Source: Clitoria ternatea (lineage: Eukaryota > Streptophyta > Magnoliopsida > Fabales > Fabaceae). From it: 64,000 nt of DNA. Positions within the stretch are counted from its first letter, which is position 1; each line of letters begins with the position of its first letter. A model generated the notes under the pieces. That model worked only from the letters and a program-made list of their open reading frames with translations. It was not told the origin of the DNA and searched no databases. Location of the stretch: assembly GCA_037962975.1 (NCBI GenBank), contig CM075670.1, positions 85,873,501 through 85,937,500 of the forward strand, read 5' to 3'. This document shows positions 1 to 12,400 of the stretch, piece after piece. The position numbers were made by a program, and so were the translations under genes.

Positions 1-303
1 AAGTAGGAGTGGAGACCACGCAGCACTGACGCTACGCGTGGCTGTGATGCGTAGCGTCAGCATCAAAAGTAGCTCTTGATGCTACGCATGGGGTGAGGCT
101 ACGCGTCAGCTCCTCCAGTGTAATTTTCTCTTGATTTCTTAACTTTTTCACTGCAAAACTAGAGAAAATTGATCAAGGGCAGATTATTTTCAACAACACT
201 CATTTATTGAATTTAAATCCTAATTTTCTAACAAATTAAACTAATTTTTATGAATTTTATGAAATTTTTATGTAAGATTTTATTGAAAATTTGAGGACTA
301 ACA
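1..303. other. Unassigned flank left of the truncated Tekay-like LTR
   Basis: This stretch shows no coding potential. Its first 115 bases are GC-rich and hold several variants of a GCTACGC motif in both orientations. The rest is AT-rich. It does not match the missing 237 bp of the adjacent LTR, so a deletion or a second insertion has replaced the LTR end here. It may be part of yet another LTR, because palindromic GC-rich clusters occur inside several LTRs of this window, but no terminus is visible. Confidence 0.5.
26..60. repeat. Perfect 12-bp inverted repeat (hairpin)
   Basis: CTGACGCTACGC at 26-37 is followed after 11 bases by its exact reverse complement at 49-60. Further copies of the core GCTACGC/GCTACGCAT lie at about 70-115. 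The arrangement resembles the palindrome clusters inside the LTRs elsewhere in the window. Confidence 0.8.
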
Positions 304-2414
304 GCCCCTACTCGTCTAAGCGAGATTCCGGACTCTCACTTAAACGAGGTTTCTATTCGCTTGAGCGAATACCTTTCACACACCGGATTAGATAAGACAT
401 ACAAACGGACTCCCGCAAGTCTCACCCTAAAAATGATTCTGTTGATCAAAGGTTTGTCATAGCTACCACAACAACATAAGTAAATGACAGTAATGTATTT
501 TAAAATGTAGATTTGCATTCGTCCGGTCTTGATTAAACACAACTAATTAGTAATACTTGGAAGTTCTCATACACATATATAACCCTATAGAGAGTCACTC
601 AAAGTCACTCAGACCCTGGCACCGTTCTCCCCCTTGGCGCGACTCCATGGCTCTTTCCCCCTCCCTGTCTCTGGTTACTAAAAAAAAAGGGCAAGGGTGA
701 GTGTTTGGCATTGTAATTAATATAGAATGGAACTTAACAAATATACATGCATATTTATACATACACATCAAGCATCACTTGTAAGTAAGCATACCGAAAC
801 ATAGTGTATTACATACAGTAACTATGTTAAACCAACCATACAATTCCATCATATTCATCACGATCACAACTGACTCTCATACAATTTGACTCCTAGTATC
901 CAGATACTAAAGGATTGGCCTTCAGCTGGGGGTCCTACTTGACACCCCGTGAACCCTTCTTAGTTCACCGAGTCCTGCTTGACTCTCCACCTCGACCACT
1001 GGGTCCTACTTGACCACTGGGTAGCTCAACTGGGCACGAAAACCACGGGAGCCGGAAATGAGGGGCTATCATATATCGTCGACCATCCCACACCACATAG
1101 TCATTCAACAGTTTACCTTTCACATAATAATATCAATTCCTCATCACTCGATTAGCCTGCTTGCTAACCCGTCGTCACATAACACTGATCATTTCAACAT
1201 TAGATATCACAAGATCATAACATGATAACTCAACCACACCAGATCTTCCACTAATTAATGAACCCAGTCACACATGCACAAGCATAAACACACAACTACG
1301 TTTAGCAACATTTTCCTTAACCTGTTTACATTACCTCAATGACCTGAATAAGAAGCGAGTCCTATTCTAATTAATTATAACCCGAACACCCCCCTTACAT
1401 TGGTTCCACGCTTCGATGATCTGCTCTCTGTGTCGATTCCTTCCTCTAAGCACTGGTTTTGCAGTCTCAACTCCGTCACTCAGTCTTCTGTTGCTTAACC
1501 TACTACCTACGGATCATAAAGTACAGCTCGTCACTTCAACGCCCTTAGTTCATGGACTGCATTTGTGCTCACACTCACCGGAGGAGTGGAGAACAGCCAC
1601 GAATATAGCTATGCATGGCTTTAAACCACTAAAGAATAAAAGGAATAAGGGAATCATAATTGGAACGGATCAGTAGACTCACCTTGAAGCCTCGATCACA
1701 GGAATAGGAATAAATTGAAGTTTGGACACAAATGGAGTCCCTCTCCAGCGCATGCAACTCAGCGTTAAGAGAGGAGAAAAACGAAAGTGAAGGAACAGAC
1801 CAACAGCAAAGGTAGCTTGTAAATAATGAAGAGGGAAGGAAGAGAATTTCCTTATATATATATAGCTCATGGGCAAGATCGTCTTTTCCTTTATTTTATT
1901 TGTATTCTTACTAAATTTAATCAATTTCACTATATTAAATTATTGCATAGTTATCAAATCAATTACACGTATTTATTCCCTCAACGTTTAATTATTCACA
2001 ATTCTCTAATACTTCGCAAGAGTATAGGCCCAATATAAATATCGGCCCCCGGTGTCCTAACTTAGTGTTCATACCTCGGAAATCCGAGCTACAACCTGAG
2101 AGGTCGGATATCTCATCCGTGCTCACCTCTTGGTTACCTACACCCGTTGTTTCAGTCATTATGAGGTTAATCCGGGCTATGACCCCGTGTGAGGCGCTCT
2201 CCTCACAACGGTTGGACCAGACCACCTAACTCTGTCCGCTCTTCTCCTACACTCCCGATCTTTAACTCCGCCTGCTCGCGCTTCTGAGACCGATCTCGAC
2301 ACCGGTTTTCTTATCTCTGGCTAAGACAGAACAAATATTAAATAAAACTTCTAAAACATTTACTAATCATTTCCCATTTCTTATAATTCTCATTAAAACA
2401 TCAGGGATGTTACA
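304..2414 (-). repeat. 3' LTR of the minus-strand Tekay-like element, truncated
   Basis: It aligns colinearly with 7332-9442 (offset 7028). On the minus strand it starts TGTAACATCC immediately after the polypurine tract. The terminal 237 bp present in the other LTR (7094-7331) are absent. Open frames inside it recur in the other LTR as repeat copies and are not genes. Confidence 0.93.
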
Positions 2415-2432
2415 TCCACCCCCCCTAAAAGG
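2415..2432 (-). other. Polypurine tract of the minus-strand Tekay-like element
   Basis: On the minus strand this reads CTTTTAGGGGGGGTGGA and abuts the TGTAAC start of the 3' LTR. It is the expected plus-strand primer for reverse transcription and fixes the LTR boundary. Confidence 0.85.
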
Positions 2433-2449
2433 AGATTTCATCCCCGAAA

Positions 2450-3920
2450 TCAGTGTTCCGGTTGAAAAAGATGAGGGTACATTCGTCTCATATCGGATTC
2501 TAACTCCCAAGTGTAGTTTATCCAATGTAAATTCTGCCACTTCACCTTCACCAGCGGTACCTCCTTGTTCCTTAACCGTTTGGTTTGATGCTCTTCAATG
2601 GCGATTGGTACCGCCTCCACCGTCAGGTTCTCCTTCACTTCAATGGAGTCACTCGGTACAATCATGGTATCACACGGAATGTAGGCTTGAAGTTGCGATA
2701 CGTGGAACACATTGTGAATGTTAGTCAACGATTGGGGAAGATCCAGTCGATAAGCGACTTCACCAATCCGTTCTAGTATTTGGTATGGTCTAATATACTT
2801 CGGATTAAGCTTTTGGCTCTTCAAAATTCGACCTACACCCTTAGTCGGTGAAATCCTTAGGAACACCCAATCACCCACTTGGAATTCAAGGGGTCTATGC
2901 TGATTGTCATAATAGCTCTTTTGCCGGTCTTGAGCAATTTTTATCTTCTCTCGGATTAAAGCGATTTGCTCATTCATCTCTTGAATCATCTCAAGCCCCA
3001 GATGAAGGGCATCGCCGTTCTCATTCCAACATAATGGAGTACGACATTTCCGACCATAAAGAGCTTCATATGGAGCCATCCCAATGCTACTATGGTAACT
3101 GTTATTATATGCAAACTCTACCAAGGGAAAGTATTTCTCCCATGATCTGCCCTGTTCCAGTACACATGCCCTTAACATATCTTCAAGAGTCTGTATAGTC
3201 CGTTCTGATTGGCCATCGGTCTGGGGATGGTAGGCTGAGCTCAATTTGAGCTCAGTACCCAGTTGTTGTTGCAAACTCCCACAAAACCTTGAAGTGAATC
3301 GGGGATCCCGATCGGAGATAATGCTTGAGGGCACACCATGCAGTCGTACGACCTCAACAATGTACAACTTAGCTAATTGATCTAGCGACCACTTCATATT
3401 TATTGCCAGGAAATGCGCACTTTTGGTTAGTCGATCAACAATCACCCAAATCGCGTTGTATCCGGTTTGAGTGCGGGGTAGTCCGGACACGAAGTCCATG
3501 GTGATACCTTCCCACTTCCAGATCGGAATTTCTGGAGGTCGAAGCAACCCTGGAGGTCGTTGGTGCTCAACGTTGCACTTCTGGCATATCACACAGGATT
3601 TCACATACTCGATTATTGCCTTCTTCATGCTTGGCCACCAGAATTCCTTTTTTAAGTTATGATACATTTTTGGTCACTCCCGGATGTATACTCCAAGAGC
3701 TCTTGTGTGCTTCTGATAGCACCGCCTGCCTGAAGCCTCCATGTGCAGGCACCACCACTCGGTTCCTGAATCTCCATATACCATCGTTACCCCTAGTTAT
3801 CTCCACATTTTTGCCTTGGGTCTGAGTATCAATCAGCCTCAGTAACTCTTTATCGTCTTTCTGTGCAGCTACCATCGACTCCAGAAATTCGTTGGAGATT
3901 TTTAACATTCCGATTGTCAT
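2450..3920 (-). pseudogene. Integrase of the Tekay-like element (frameshifted)
   Basis: Integrase inserts the reverse-transcribed cDNA into host DNA. The N-terminal zinc-binding region starts in the frame 3657-3920 and continues in the frame 2450-3667. An extra base in an A run on the minus strand at about 3667-3671 separates them. In the longer frame the catalytic triad is visible as D58 (in MDF), D119 (in SDRD) and E155 (in QSE), giving the D-x35-E spacing of retroviral-type integrases; CVICQ supplies the last cysteines of the zinc region. The C-terminus (VKVKWQ, then YTWE, ending PHLF) is chromodomain-like, as in Tekay/Del elements. An in-frame TGA at 3921-3923 cuts it from the RT-RNase H frame upstream. 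The frame ends 36 bases before the LTR, the normal layout. Confidence 0.9.
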
Positions 3921-5648
3921 TCAATTTGGTGCGTCCATAACAATTCCAACATTCATATCTCTAAAGCTTTCCAGCAATCCCTGTTCTCTACCCATCAGGT
4001 AAGCCACGTGTAATACCTTCCTGCTTAGTGCATCTGCCACAACATTCGCTTTGCCCGGATGATACTTTAAATCAAAGTCGTAATCCTTTAAATACTCCAC
4101 CCATCGCCTCTGTCTCATATTTAGCTCCTTTTGATCAAACAAGTACTTTAGGCTCTTGTGATCACTGAATACTACAAAGCGAGCCCCATACAGATAATGA
4201 CGCCAAATCTTCAGTGCGTACACCACTGCTGCAAGTTCCAGATCATGAGTCGGGTAATTCTCCTCATGCGGCCTCAATTGCCTCGAAGCATAAGCAATTG
4301 CCCGATCATCTTGCATCAATACACACCCCAATCCAAATTTGGATGCATCACAATATACTTCAAATTCCTGTGTTACATCGGGAAGTGCAAGCACAGGGGC
4401 AGTCGTTAAACATCGCTTAAGAGTTTGGAAGCTTAATTCACACTTTTCCGACCACACGAAGGGGTTTCCTTTCCTTGTTAACCGAGTCAGAGGAAGTGCT
4501 ATCTGAGAGAACCCCTCAATGAAGCGTCGATAGTATCCAGCTAATCCGAGGAAACTCCTGATTTCAGTTATTGACTTCGGCCTCTCCCAAGCCATAACCG
4601 CCTCAATTTTTGTCGGATCAACTGAGATTCCCTCTTGGGAAATTATATGCCCCAAGAATTGTACACTACTCTCCCAGAAATCACACTTAGATAGTTTAGT
4701 GTACAACTTCTTCTCCCGAAGTACTTGTAAAACAAGTCGAAGATATTGAGCATGCTCATCGTCCGACCTCGAATATACCAAAATATCATCAATGAATACT
4801 ACCACAAACTGGTCCAAGTACGGTTGAAAGGTCCGATTCATATAGTCCATAAAAATGGTAGGAGCGTTCGTTACTTCAAAGGGCATTACTACGTACTCGA
4901 AGTGCCCATATCGAGTCCGAAATGCTGTCTTTGGGATATCCTCCGACCTCACTCGGATCTGGTGGTATCCCGACCTCAAGTCGATCTTAGAGAACACAAC
5001 GGCGCCTCGCAACTGGTCCAGTAAATCGTCAATCCGAGGTAGTGGATATTTATTTTTGATTGTCAGTTTGTTCAGCTGTCGGTAATCAATGCACATTCGT
5101 ATACTACCGTCCTTCTTCTTTACCAATAACACCGGAGCGCCCCAGGGTGAGGCACTGGGTCGGATAAAGCCCTTTTCTAGTAATTCGTTTACTTGTTTCT
5201 TCACTTCGGTTAATTCCACCGAAGACATTCTATATGGCGCTCGGGACACAGGTTCTGCCCCGGGAATCAAGTCAATAGAGAAATCAATCTCCCGACTGGG
5301 AGGTAGTTCCGGAATTTCTTCCGGAAAAACGTCAGGAAATTCACAAACAATCGGAATATCACTTAGCAGGAGGTTATGCCGACCCTCCGAAGCGAATAAA
5401 ACAACATACGTAGTTAGGACATCGCTCACCCCGTTCTTCATGTCAAGTTCCTGAGAAAAAACAATATTCTTCCGATAACAGTCGACCAACACATGATTAG
5501 CAGCAAGCCAATCGAGACCCAGAATAACATCTAAGTCCTTCAATGGCATACAGATAAAATTTACTCGAAAAGTACGGGCTTCGATTTGCATCAGCAGTTC
5601 TACACACTGTAGTTGCACGGAAAGTGGAACCAGTTGGAGTGGAAACAA
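3921..5648 (-). pseudogene. Protease end, reverse transcriptase and RNase H of the Tekay-like element
   Basis: The frame opens in the second half of the aspartic protease (DVILGLDWL). It continues through reverse transcriptase, with LLVKKKDGSIRMCIDYRQLN in the fingers and FIDDIL holding the catalytic aspartate pair at about 4775-4815. RNase H follows (VYCDAS, HDLELAAVV, FSDHKSL). One RT palm residue differs from the usual form: MPFEVTNAP has Glu where the sister element at 41750 has Gly. The frame ends at an in-frame TGA (3921-3923) before integrase. Its upstream neighbour is out of frame from about 5605-5612. With these breaks the copy cannot make a full polyprotein. Confidence 0.92.
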
Positions 5649-6864
5649 TAAGAGCGTTCTCCATTAAACCGATTGGCAGACCAAGCCGTCGCACACAACT
5701 TTCCGAAATAAAGGAATGGGTGGCACCTGAATCATAAATTACATCAACCAGATAACCACAGATGAGGCACTTACCCTGTACCAAATTGTCATTCCTCGTA
5801 GCTTCTAAAGCATCAAACGCAAATACACGCCCGGTCATGGCGTTCTGGGCATCGCTAGATTGGGCATCATATCTTCCCGATTGTTGGTTCCCTCTACCAG
5901 CTCTATTCCGGCCTCTCCTCGAAAAGTTGGAACCCCGGGTCCCAGAAGAGTTAGTTCGGTTGTCCGTCCTGCCCTGCTGCTGCCTCTGAGGGCAATCGGG
6001 CCTGAGGTGCCCTGGTTGTCCGCACTGGAAGCACACAATCTGATTGGCTTGGCAATGTTTGGCAATGTGACCTTCTTGACCGCAATTGTAGCATGTACGA
6101 TTACCAGAAGGATTACCCGATCGACCAGTGGAACCCCGACCGGAAGAGGATGAGGAGGTAGCAGAAGACTTGCCACCCCGGAAGAATTGACTCATCCTCT
6201 TGAAGTTGAATCCTTTTGCCTTCAGTGGCTTTTTATCTCTCGGCTGGGACGTCCTTTGTAACTGCACCTCTTCAGTCAGTCTTGCTTTGTTCACCAGGGT
6301 TGGGTAGTCCCTAATCTCCATTGGTACGATTACACTACGGAGCTCAATCCGTAGTCCAGCTTCGTATTTGGCGCATTTGCTACCTTCAGTCCCTTCTAAC
6401 GAGAAAGGGTGGTAAAAATCACACAGCTCGTCAAACTTGCTGGTGTACTCAGCTACAGACATCCGGTCTTGCTCCAACTTCAAGAATTCCATTTCTTTCT
6501 GGATTTTGTAGTTGTCCGGGAAGTATTTAACAAGGAACCTCCTTCGAAAATTCGCCCATACCAACGGTTCATTTGCTGCGTTCATCTGCACCTTCACTCA
6601 GGACCACCATACTCTAGCCTCTTCTTTTAGTTGGTAAGTAGCAAATAAAACCTTTTGCTCTTCAGAACACTCAAAATATTCAAAAACCTGCTCGATATCC
6701 CTGATCCAGATGTATGCCCCGTCATAGTCATGTCCCCCTTTGTAAGTCGGAGGATTCCTTTTTAGGAATTTATCCAGAGTGGGACCGGACTCGGTCCTAC
6801 TCATCAGCTGAGTAAATCTAGAGAAGAAATCATCTCTTCCCCCAGAACTAGTCTCTCCGGCCAT
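5497..6864 (-). pseudogene. Gag and start of protease of the Tekay-like element
   Basis: Gag forms the virus-like particle that packages element RNA. The frame begins with ATG at 6864, about 215 bases downstream of the primer-binding site. An in-frame TGA at 6598-6600 interrupts the retrotransposon-gag domain just after a WW pair. After it come a capsid-like region with EYTSKFDELCDFY, then two canonical CX2CX4HX4C zinc knuckles (CYNCGQEGHIAKHC and CFQCGQPGHLRPDC) at about 5990-6095. The protease active site YDSGATHSF lies at about 5705-5740. The frame is lost at about 5605-5612, where the protein continues in the next frame. Bases 5497-5605 of this frame are therefore read-through nonsense. 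Confidence 0.9.
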
Positions 6865-7079
6865 TTAGTAATTCTACAATGAGCAAACACATCACCCTTA
6901 ATAACCAAGATCAGTCAGGGGATCGTAAACTTACCTTATATTCATAGAATACTACGCCAGTGGAGTGCCAAGGGAACGATGCCAGACCACACACAATCTC
7001 AATACAACGAAATACAATCAACCTTCATAAAACTATCACAATCACTAGATCGGCCCACACACTGGCTCTAGAAAGAACC

Positions 7080-7091
7080 GCTCTGATACCA
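7080..7091 (-). other. Primer-binding site, initiator tRNA-Met type
   Basis: On the minus strand this reads TGGTATCAGAGC, complementary to the 3' end of plant initiator tRNA-Met. It lies two bases inside the 5' LTR. Confidence 0.92.
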
Positions 7092-7093
7092 AG

Positions 7094-9442
7094 TATAACA
7101 TCCTAGGTTATTTTTGCATTTATTTTTATTCAAACGATTACATCTTACGATAAATTTTTTTCTTTTCTTGAAAGTTAATCGATATTTAGTGAAAAGCATT
7201 TATTTTTACTGACTTATTCAAGTGACAGCAGTCACAGTTAGATTAATTAAATGAGGCCTAGAAAAGAAAAGCAAGTTAATTTGAGCACAACGGATGGGAG
7301 AAAGGGAATCAGGGCTTCTCGCTTGAGCGAGGCCCCTACTCGTCTAAGCGAGATTCCAGACTCTCACTTAAACGAGGTTTCTATTCGCTTGAGCGAATAC
7401 CTTTCACACACCGGATTAGATAAGACATGCAGACGGACTCCCGCAAGTCTCACCCTAAAAATGATTCTGTTGATCAAAGGTTTGTCATAGCTACCACAAC
7501 AACATAAGTAAATGACAGTAATGTATTTTAAAATGTAGATTTGCATTCGTCCGGTCTTGATTAAACACAACTAATTAGTAATACTTGGAAGTTCTCATAC
7601 ACATATATAACCCTATAGAGAGTCACTCAAAGTCACTCGGACCCTGGCACCGTTCTCCCCCTTGGCGCGACTCCATGGCTCCTTCCCCCTCCCTGTCTCT
7701 GGTTACAAAAAAAAGAAGGGCAAGGGTGAGTGTTTGGCATTGTAATTAATATAGAATGGAACTTAACAAATATGCATGCATATTTATACATACACATCAA
7801 GCATCACTTGTAAGTAAGCATACCGAAACATAGTGTATTACATACAGTAACTATGTTAAACCAACCACACAATTCCATCACATTCATCACGATCACAATT
7901 GACTCTCATACAATTTGACTCCTAGTATCCGGATACTAAAGTATTGGCCTTCAGCTGGGGGTCCTACTTGACACCCCGTGAACCCTGCTTGGTTCACCGA
8001 GTCCTGCTTGACTCTCCACCTCGACCACTGGGTCCTACTTGACCACTGGGTAGCTCAACTGGGCACGAAAACCACGGGAGCTGGAAATGAGGGGCTATCA
8101 TATACCGTCGGCCATCACACACCACATAGTCATTCAACAGTTTACCTTTCACATAATAATATCAATTCCTCATCACTCGAGTAGCCTGCTTGCTAACCCG
8201 TCATCACATAACACTAATCATTTCAATATTAGATATCACAAGATCATAACATGATAACTCAACCACACCAGATCTTCCACTAATTAATGAACCCAGTCAC
8301 ACATGCACAAGCATAAACACACAACTACGTTTAGCAACATTTTCCTTAACCTGTTTACATTACCTCAATGACCTGAATAAGAAGCGAGTCCTATTCTAAT
8401 TAATTATAACCCGAACACCCCCTTACATTGGTTCCACGCTTCGATGATCTGCTCTCTGTGTCGATTCCTTCCTCTAAGCACTGGTTTTGCAGTCTCAACT
8501 CCGTCACTCAGTCTTCTGTTGCTTAACCTACTACCTACGGATCATAAAGTACAGCTCGTCACTTCAACGCCCTTAGTTCATGGACTGCATTTGGGCTCAC
8601 ACTCACCAAAGGAGTGGAGAACAGCCACGAATATAGCCATGCATGGCTTTAAACCGCTAAAGAATAAAAGGAATAAGGGAATCACAATTGGAACGGATCA
8701 GTAGACTCACCTTGAAGCCTCGATCACAGGAATAGGAATAAATTGAAGTTTGGACACAAATGGAGTCCCTCTCCAGCGCATGCAACTCAGCGTTAAGAGA
8801 GGAGAAAAACGAAAGTGAAGGAACAGACCAACAGCAAAGGTAGCTTGTAAATAATGAAGAGGGATGGAAGAGAATTTCCTTATATATATATAGCTCATGG
8901 GCAAGATCGTCTTTTCCTTTATTTTATTTGTATTCTTACTAAATTTAATCAATTTCACTATATTAAATTATTGCATAGTTATCAAATCAATTACACGTAT
9001 TTATTCCCTCAACGTTTAATTATTCACAATTCTCTAATACTTCGCAAGAGTATAGGCCCAATATAAATATCGGCCCCCGGTGTCCTAACTTAGTGTTCAT
9101 ACCTCGGAAATCCGAGCTACAACCTGAGAGGTCGGATATCTCATCCGTGCTCACCTCTTGGTTACCTACACCCGTTGTTTCAGTCATTATGAGGTTAATC
9201 CGGGCTATGACCCCGTGTGAGGCGCTCTCCTCACAACGGTTGGACTAGACCACCTAACTCTGTCCGCTCTTCTCCTACACTCCCGATCTTTAACTCCGCC
9301 TGCTCGCGCTTCTGAGACCGATCTCGATATCGGCTTTCTTATCTCTGGCTAAGACAGAACAAATATTAAATAAAACTTCTAAAACATTTACTAATCATTT
9401 CCCATTTCTTATAATTCTCATTAAAACATCAGGGATGTTATA
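7094..9442 (-). repeat. 5' LTR of the minus-strand Tekay-like element (full length)
   Basis: Length is 2349 bp. Its ends form a 10-bp inverted repeat (TGTAACATCC/GGATGTTACA), but both terminal dinucleotides have decayed: each end now reads TA on the plus strand where TG or CA is expected. Near its functional 3' end (7315-7400) is a cluster of imperfect palindromes of the CGCTTGAGCG type. Confidence 0.92.
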
Positions 9443-12400
9443 ATAATTATAATAGTTGATAATTATTTCTTGTCAACCATACTTAATAGATAAATAATTA
9501 TAATAATTTATTTTGAAATTATATATTTTAAATTGCTTATTTATTTGATAATTATATTTAATGATAAAATATCGCTTGGTTCCTCGGATTTGAACTATGG
9601 GACCCAATCTGAGGTCAGACTCTAACCGTTCGACCCAAGACTAGTGATCCAGTAAGGAAACTAGTCCTATTAGGATCGTTTTGTAAAGGATCAAGGGTGT
9701 CTGACTTAACCTGACCGGCCCAATCAGAACCCTTAATGTCTCCTATGTTTGACTATTCATACACCTTGGGATATCCGATGGTAGCACGGTTAGTCTCTTG
9801 TGACTCATTTCGACATTTTAGGAACTTTTCTTGAAGAGGCCAAAACCCGATTCGAACTCTATCACTCTCGTTTTTCCATAAATCAGTTTCTTCATAAATT
9901 GTTTTCAAACTCAACCAGAATACCTTCGCTGTTTTTAACCCAAATTTTGCATACAATCTTGTAATCAAACGATTTTGGTCTTAATTTCTTCATTTTGAAA
10001 AGATATTCAATCTCCGTTTCTAGCCCCGAACTCTGATTCTTACTCTGTCAACCTCAAAATCAAAGATCAAGTATGTTCGCCTTAAAATTGCAATGTTTGG
10101 ACGCTTTTCCCTGTGCATGGTTCAGAAAAAAATCATAACTTTATCATACAACCTTCAATTCATGCACACTAGGTGTCAACATCTCCATAAAAAAATTATA
10201 TATGTTTTCCATGAAGACGTCGAAGGCTAAATCACTTTAGATCAGTACAGTTTAATAATTCTTTGTGACCCCTTGGCTTTTTCGTTTCAATGTTAGCACC
10301 TTTCGATAAAATTCATGTATCTCCTTCGTCCGGTGCTTAAATCACTCCATTCTTTTTGCTATGGATCCGTATTGTAGACTTCTACAATGTTGATGAATGG
10401 CACAAAACCAAATTCTCAAAGGAGAATTAATGGTGAATTTATTTCTAAGACCTTAGCTGATCTGGGAAGCTTCTGGAGCACCCTATCGTAAATCATGTAT
10501 ATCTCGGACTACCAAACTTGGATCATCGTAAATGATATATAAAATTAAAGAGGAAAGAAAGATATACAAACTTTATGTAGGGCTCAAAAGCTAATTCTCA
10601 ATCTATAAATCCCAAAATTTAAAATACTACACTAATTCAGTTTTCCTAGTGGCAGCTTGCACTATGTTCAGTATGTTTCATGTTTCTCCCTCATATGACC
10701 ATGAAATTGAATGATTATTTTATCAAATTTTTATTAACTCAATTCCCTACAACTTTGATGAAGAACACAGTCTAAATTCTCACCCATTTTTCTCAGAAAA
10801 ATAATCATTGCATGAAACAATAATCTTGTCACAACCTTGCACTACTTTCGTATTTGGGCCATAACTCCCTCATTTCTTAATGAAATTTTTTTTCCATTAA
10901 TCAAATTAAAGATAAAAAAAGATCTAAAACTTTTGTGTTTGGCCTATTTTCAAATTTGGCCTAGAAAGGCCCCAAAAAGCCCACACAAGACAACGCCCCT
11001 GAAAGTAGACACATCAGCTCCCATGCAACTATAGCCAATTAAGCTTCTTCACCAAAGGCACACATGTCTTCTTCTCCTTAACTCCTTCTTCAATAAGTTT
11101 AGGCCATTTAATCACTATGTGTCATGACTGATTCTTCCCCTCATGTAACATGCCACATGACCCTCTTGGTGTCAATATGCAGCTTACTTCTTCTCTAGCA
11201 AGCTTGCCACTTGTTCTCCAAGAATTAACAACTTGTTAAACAAGTTGTTCAAATTCAATTGAAGACTATACTCACCCAATTTCCCTTCACTTGCATGCTG
11301 CATTCCTATACATTTGTCCATACCCAAATTAAATCATCACATGCTACTATGTCATCATACCTTAACATAACCATATCATGCTACCATGCCCTCATGTGCC
11401 ATGATCCCTCCACCCATTCTCATATTTTATGGCCCTCTCTTAACTTTATTCCTCTTCATCTAAAACTAAAAATTCTAGCCACATTTTCCCAACTTCTCTA
11501 TAAGAATTAACCTCTCAAAATCCAGCCCCATCTCCCTTGTTTCAACCTCCCAAAATCGTGAATTCTCTAAGGCTACCAAGGTGAGATTTTAACCCTTGGA
11601 TTGTTGATTTTCTTTGCTTTTGTCAAAATAAAATTTTAAGCTTGCATTGTGTTGATTTCCTCTATTTTTAGAGAGCCAAAACTGTGACCCTCTTTCCCTT
11701 AATTGATGCTACATGCGTTGTTTCTAAGGTATCAAAAACGATCAATGATGAACAACGATGGAGGATGAAAGATTTCGAACAAACGGTGAACCTTTGGTAA
11801 TTAACTCCTTCCATTTTAATTAAATGTATGGCTGTTCTATTTTTCTATTACTGGTCGTGATTGGTGAAAGCTTCAAAAGCCTTTGCATGTTGGTTTTCAA
11901 AGGATCCGAGAGCTATTGGAGGATGTTCAGAGCATTCGATGAATTTTCGATGAGTTCGTCATTTTCCTTCCTCCGGGAAGCAACTATTCCGTATGGTAAG
12001 GGGAGGTTTTGCCTTATTTGATTGTGTTTTAAATTGTTCCATAATGTCGCTTTAATATCTGGGAACCACTGTTTCAAGTTTCGTCGCGATCCAATGGTAA
12101 AACTTTAAACCATGAAATTTTTCATAACCGACGGTTAAGATTATCACATTTTTAAGAAATATGTACTTTCATGAATTTTATACGGCATAATTCGATGTTC
12201 ATGCACTCAAAAGAATTTTATCGCGATCGATATTAAAACGAAATAAAATTTAGAAAAATTTAACGTTCAAACAGGCTCAGTTTCGTTCAATGTGGTTATA
12301 TTAATTAATTTAATTCGTGATGTTATTATTTAATTTGTAATTTAATGTCCCCGGTAAGCCTCATCGTTAGAAATTCAAATTGCCAAAGTCGTTTTAGGAA

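Larger units (their letters stand above)
304..9442 (-). mobile_element. Tekay/Del-like Ty3/gypsy retrotransposon, decayed, left LTR truncated
   Basis: The element reads right to left: 5' LTR (7094-9442), primer-binding site, gag-protease-RT-RNase H-integrase, polypurine tract, 3' LTR (304-2414). Domain order with integrase last and a chromodomain-like tail (VKVKWQ...TWE) fits the Tekay/Del chromovirus clade; that clade name is inferred from family knowledge. The 3' LTR lacks its last 237 bp, so no target-site duplication can be tested. Over the shared 2.1 kb I count by eye roughly 35 substitutions between the LTRs, so it is clearly older than the similar element at 36311-47447. The coding region has two in-frame TGA stops and two frameshifts. 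It is inserted into the long LTR of family D that continues at 9443. Confidence 0.93.

Noticed and set aside
336..542. 68-codon minus-strand frame, repeated at 7364-7570
   Set aside because: It is a duplicate inside the two LTRs of one element, with no domain and no conservation beyond LTR identity.
9578..9650. tRNA-like text on the minus strand (GGTTAGAGTC, then AGTTCAAATCC)
   Set aside because: The A-box and B-box resemblance is partial, the acceptor and T stems do not pair, and the anticodon stem is only four pairs. The same region in family D copy B (about 47815-47890) is no better. It is not called as a tRNA or SINE.
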